Shown here piece after piece: positions 61,151 to 64,000 of a stretch of DNA of 64,000 nt. The translations under genes were made by a program, and so were the position numbers. The stretch comes from JBFGFX01 sp965232455. Its GTDB lineage: Bacteria > Pseudomonadota > Gammaproteobacteria > Steroidobacterales > Woeseiaceae. The stretch lies in contig OZ246981.1 of the NCBI GenBank assembly GCA_965232455.1, positions 2,914,001 to 2,978,000 on the forward strand, given 5' to 3'. Every line of letters begins with the position of its first letter. Position 1 is the stretch's first letter. The notes beneath the pieces were generated by a model. That model worked only from the letters and a program-made list of their open reading frames with translations, was not told the origin of the DNA and made no database searches.

Positions 61151-61756
61151 TCAATATGTGCCCAATTCCGTCGGCATCGAATCACCGAGCGTGTTCAGCG
61201 CCCGCCGGATACGGGATTTGACCGTACCCAGCGGCATTTGCGTGACGTCCGCAATCTGCTGGTGGCTCAATCCCCGGAAAAACGCCAACGCAACCAGCTG
61301 GCGGTCTTCGGTCGAGATCGTGGCCAGCAACGCGTGCACGGCGTGGCCCGCCTCCACCGATTCCAGTAACGCATCGGGCTCGTCGACGGTCTCCGGTGAT
61401 TCGCTGACGGCGGCGGCCTCGATCTTCCGCGCCGCCGAACTCTCGCGCCGGTATTCATCGAGCGCGCGGTTGCGACAAATACCCAGGAGCCAAGTGATGG
61501 GCCGCCCGCGCGTCCGATCGTATCGCCCGGCGTTGTTCCAGACGTCCAGGAAAACGCCGGTGACGACGTCTTCGGCAAGCATGGCGTCACCGACAATCCG
61601 ATAAGCGGCACCGTACACCTTGTTGAGCGTGGCGTCGTACAAGTCACTCAGCGCCTGTTCGTCACCCATTGCCATCTGTTCGATCCACTGCGCACAGCGG
61701 GCGTCGAACTCTTCTCTCGAAGCGTGCGCCAAGTCTGTCTGAGGATCGGACACCAT
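61151..61756 (-). CDS. ECF RNA polymerase sigma factor
   Basis: 201 residues. Region 2: LSDLYDATLNKVYGAAYRIV, then AEDVVTGVFLDVWNN and RPITWLLGICRNRALDEYRR. Region 4: LALAFFRGLSHQQIADVTQM and PLGTVKSRIRRAL, the helix-turn-helix. A linker of about 40 residues separates the regions. It reads away from the DUF4331 gene across a 204-base gap with two matching promoter motifs, which suggests it controls itself and its neighbour. Confidence 0.93.
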   Translation of the reverse strand: MVSDPQTDLAHASREEFDARCAQWIEQMAMGDEQALSDLYDATLNKVYGAAYRIVGDAMLAEDVVTGVFLDVWNNAGRYDRTRGRPITWLLGICRNRALDEYRRESSAARKIEAAAVSESPETVDEPDALLESVEAGHAVHALLATISTEDRQLVALAFFRGLSHQQIADVTQMPLGTVKSRIRRALNTLGDSMPTELGTY

Positions 61757-61804
61757 TTGCGAACTATATCAAATGGGCCGTGTTGATTTCCGCCTCTACC
61801 TGTA

Positions 61805-61832
61805 TATACGCAAGGTGGCCTCGCCTGGACGC
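61805..61832 (-). promoter_or_regulatory. Putative ECF promoter for the sigma operon, GCGTCC-N16-CGTATA
   Basis: On the minus strand -35 is GCGTCC (61827-61832) and -10 is CGTATA (61805-61810), 16 bases apart, 49 bases before the sigma start codon. It matches the plus-strand site at 61891 in 11 of 12 positions. Confidence 0.6.
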
Positions 61833-61890
61833 AATGTTCGGCAGTTTTTTTTCCGCTTTTACTTTTTTTCGACTTTTCTTTGTCGTGAGC

Positions 61891-61918
61891 GCATCCGTTG
61901 CTTCGCGGCGTGCGTATA
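61891..61918 (+). promoter_or_regulatory. Putative ECF promoter for the DUF4331 gene, GCATCC-N16-CGTATA
   Basis: -35 GCATCC at 61891-61896, spacer 16, -10 CGTATA at 61913-61918, 43 bases before the ATG at 61961. A T-rich tract (61846-61880) lies just upstream and could act like an UP element. Confidence 0.6.
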
Positions 61919-61960
61919 CGGAGGTGCAACAACAACTTTCAGCTCCCAGGAGAAACTTCC

Positions 61961-63586
61961 ATGAAATATTCACTCACCAGCGCCGGTATCGCATTGGCGT
62001 TGCTCATGACCGGAGATGCGCTCGCGTCCAGTCACCGCGAGGCGCCTTTTATCGGCAAGTACCCGCAGTCCGACGGCACCGACTTCTATCTGTTCAAGAG
62101 TTACGAACCGGGTCGTGAAGACTACGTGACGATGATTGCAAACTACATCCCGGTGCAGGCGGCGTACGGCGGCCCGAACTATTTTCCGCTCGACAGTCAG
62201 GCACTCTATGAAATTCACGTCGACAACGACGGCGACAGCGTCGAGGACCTCACGTTCCAGTTTCGATTCGAGGATTCGTTTCCCGCCGGCGGTCCCGTGC
62301 GGCTCAACGTCGGCGGCGAAGAGATCTCGAGCGTTCTGCGTAACATTGGCGTGCTCAGCGCCGAAGACGAGACTGGCCTGAACCACATTGAGTCCTATAC
62401 CGTATCGGTGGTCGACGGCGATCGCCGCCGCGGCAGCCGCAGCCGGGCAACCAACATCGCGACGGGCGATTCGGACTTTGCGAAGCCGTTCGACTACGCC
62501 GGCACCAAGACCTTCGGCGGTCCCGGCAACTACACGACCTACGCAAACAGCTTCATTCACGACATCGGTATTCCGGGCTGCAGCGCGCCGGGACGGGTGT
62601 TTGTCGGCCAGCGCAACGAGGCATTCAAGCTGAGCCTCGGCGAGGTGTTCGATCTCGTCAACTTCGTGCCAATCGAGGGTGACAGCGCTCCCGGCGCGGG
62701 CGACGGCGGCGGCTTTCCGAACGGAGTCACGCAGGACCCCGAGCGCAATATCCTCGCACGCAACAACGTCACGTCGATTGCGCTCGAAATCCATCAGGAC
62801 TGCCTCACCCGGGGCGACGAGCCGGTGATCGGCGCCTGGACGACGTCGAGCCTCAAGCAGCTCAACATCCTGAATCCGCGCCCGACTTTCTTAAAGCCCG
62901 AAGTGAGCGGGGGTCGCTGGACGCAGGTGTCACGGCTGTCGGCGCCGCTCGTCAACGAACTGGTCATCGGATTCGAGAGCAAGGACCGGTTCAATTCAAG
63001 TGAGCCGAAAGACGACGGGCAGTTCCTCACGTTCGTCACCAACCCGGGTCTGCCGCTGATACTCGACCTGCTGTTCCGCGAGCCGGTGAACAAGACCCTC
63101 GGGGAAATCGATCCCGATTTCGAGCCGTTCGACAACATTGCGCCGGACAACTTTCCGCGCAACGACCTTGTCGCGGCATTCCTGACGGGATTCCCGGGAT
63201 TGAACCAGCCCGCCAACGTCGTACCCGGAGAGATGCTTCGCCTGAATACGGCCATCGCTCCGACGCCGCGCGAAGCGCAGCAACCCCTCGGTGTCGCCGC
63301 GGGCGACCTGGCCGGTTTCCCGAACGGGCGGCGACCCGGTGACGACAGCGTCGACATCGCCCTGCGCGTCGTCATGGGAGCGTTGTGCCACGACCTGCCG
63401 CTCGGCGAAAACGGCGCCGGCGTGAACCTGGGGCTTTGCAGTCCGGCGGATGCCGCGGTTGGCAACGTGGCGTTCACGGACGGCGCACCGCTCAGTGCGA
63501 CGGAACTGAACAACCGTTTCCCCTACCTGCTGACGCCGTACCCCGGTTCGCCGGTAGGCGCCCCGCTGCCGCAGCCGACCGACTAA
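61961..63586 (+). CDS. Exported DUF4331 protein
   Basis: 541 residues from ATG 61961 behind AGGAGA. The signal peptide ends at ALA, and the mature protein starts SSHREAPFIGKYPQSDGTDF, the DUF4331 hallmark, followed by FKSYEPGREDYVTMIANYIP. Further family stretches are YEIHVDNDGDSVEDLTFQF and SIALEIHQDCLTR. Members often sit next to ECF sigma/cupin anti-sigma pairs, as here; their function is unknown. Likely the main target of the sigma factor. Confidence 0.9.
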   Translation: MKYSLTSAGIALALLMTGDALASSHREAPFIGKYPQSDGTDFYLFKSYEPGREDYVTMIANYIPVQAAYGGPNYFPLDSQALYEIHVDNDGDSVEDLTFQFRFEDSFPAGGPVRLNVGGEEISSVLRNIGVLSAEDETGLNHIESYTVSVVDGDRRRGSRSRATNIATGDSDFAKPFDYAGTKTFGGPGNYTTYANSFIHDIGIPGCSAPGRVFVGQRNEAFKLSLGEVFDLVNFVPIEGDSAPGAGDGGGFPNGVTQDPERNILARNNVTSIALEIHQDCLTRGDEPVIGAWTTSSLKQLNILNPRPTFLKPEVSGGRWTQVSRLSAPLVNELVIGFESKDRFNSSEPKDDGQFLTFVTNPGLPLILDLLFREPVNKTLGEIDPDFEPFDNIAPDNFPRNDLVAAFLTGFPGLNQPANVVPGEMLRLNTAIAPTPREAQQPLGVAAGDLAGFPNGRRPGDDSVDIALRVVMGALCHDLPLGENGAGVNLGLCSPADAAVGNVAFTDGAPLSATELNNRFPYLLTPYPGSPVGAPLPQPTD

Positions 63587-63611
63587 TCAACCGCATGAGT
63601 AGGAGACAGAC

Positions 63612-64000
63612 ATGAAACGACGGTATTTGAGTCTGGCGGCTGTCAGCACGCTGCTCGCCGCCTGCGGCGGATCCGGCGGCGACCGGCCGGCGGTCAACCT
63701 GGCGCCGCAGATCGACGTGATCGCCGCCCGGAGCACAACGGCCAACGGCACGAGCCAGCCTATCGCTTTTTCGATCGCCGATGAAGACGTCGACGGAGTG
63801 GCAATCACCGTGTCCTCCGACCGGCAGCGGCTCGTGCCGGACACCGGCATCGCACTTGCCGGCAGCGGGTCGGCGCGGTCACTGACCGTGACACCCGAGC
63901 TCGACGAAACCGGAGACGCGTTCATCACGGTTGTGGTCTCGGACAGGCAGGGGCTGTCGGCTAGCGCCTCGTTCCTGCTGACGGTGCTGCCCGAGCGGAA
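63612..64000 (+). CDS. Lipoprotein (N-terminal part, runs off the window)
   Basis: ATG 63612 behind AGGAGA, 25 bases after the DUF4331 stop, same operon. MKRRYLSLAAVSTLLAACGG is a lipoprotein signal. The visible 129 residues form an Ig/cadherin-like repeat (PQIDVIAARSTTANG ... DAFITVVVSDRQG). The C-terminal part lies outside, so the function cannot be given. Confidence 0.75.
   Translation, partial: MKRRYLSLAAVSTLLAACGGSGGDRPAVNLAPQIDVIAARSTTANGTSQPIAFSIADEDVDGVAITVSSDRQRLVPDTGIALAGSGSARSLTVTPELDETGDAFITVVVSDRQGLSASASFLLTVLPER

Noticed and set aside
1..64000. CRISPR arrays, tRNA or rRNA genes, insertion sequences, phage genes
   Set aside because: No regularly spaced repeats, no clover-leaf-like or ribosomal sequence, and no transposase or integrase frame was seen on reading both strands.

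Overview
The window reads as a high-GC, densely packed chromosome segment from a marine-type heterotrophic gammaproteobacterium. The evidence is TonB-dependent receptors of the 'EEIIVTARKR' type, a laminarin (beta-1,3-glucan) utilisation locus, a DUF3461 gene, an ECF sigma/cupin pair and many lipoproteins. No rRNA, tRNA, CRISPR array, insertion sequence or phage gene was seen. The order Woeseiales/Steroidobacterales or a relative is a guess from gene style only.

Region A (1-30.0 kb) is a catabolic island of unknown substrate. It has two TonB receptors, a flavin amine oxidase, an SSS symporter, three MFS-type carriers, four VOC proteins (two of them double-domain), three zinc-free MDR reductases, an aldehyde dehydrogenase, a VAO-type FAD oxidase, a SAM methyltransferase, two nitrilase-fold proteins, two alpha/beta hydrolases, two paralogous small membrane proteins, and CpcT-, DUF1838-, DUF1330-, YciI- and calycin-like proteins. 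Nearly every promoter region carries the same palindrome, [G/C/A]NTATA-N4-TATAN[C/G]. Good copies are at 679, 8265, 10869, 17047/17055, 19627 and 28971, and a weak one is at 2267. This marks the island as one regulon under an unidentified regulator. Both nitrilase-fold proteins have Ser where the catalytic Cys is expected, and both alpha/beta hydrolases have His where the nucleophilic Ser is expected.

Region B (30.2-54.1 kb) is a laminarin locus. It encodes two GH16 enzymes, three GH17 enzymes, a GH3 enzyme, a probable beta-1,3-glucan phosphorylase (GH149/GH161-like), a CBM9-like protein, a GPH-family sugar symporter and a five-gene operon. In that operon a surface GH16, a multi-CBM lipoprotein, a glycoside hydrolase fused to an outer-membrane beta-barrel, a lipoprotein and a second (frameshifted) GH-A hydrolase lie head to tail. 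There is no SusC-like or TonB receptor in this locus, so the hydrolase-barrel fusion may be the outer-membrane entry point. A second palindrome, TGACAGCGCTGTCA (LacI-type), sits at 32096, 48610 (one change) and 52549.

Region C (54.1-64 kb) holds ordinary small genes (DUF3461, DUF454, DUF4124, lipoproteins), a PQQ-type sugar dehydrogenase fused to a dihaem cytochrome domain, and a divergent ECF sigma-cupin / DUF4331 module. Two nearly identical promoters (GCRTCC-N16-CGTATA) face away from each other between the sigma gene and the DUF4331 gene. Assignments come from reading the translated sequence by eye; no search or structure prediction was run.
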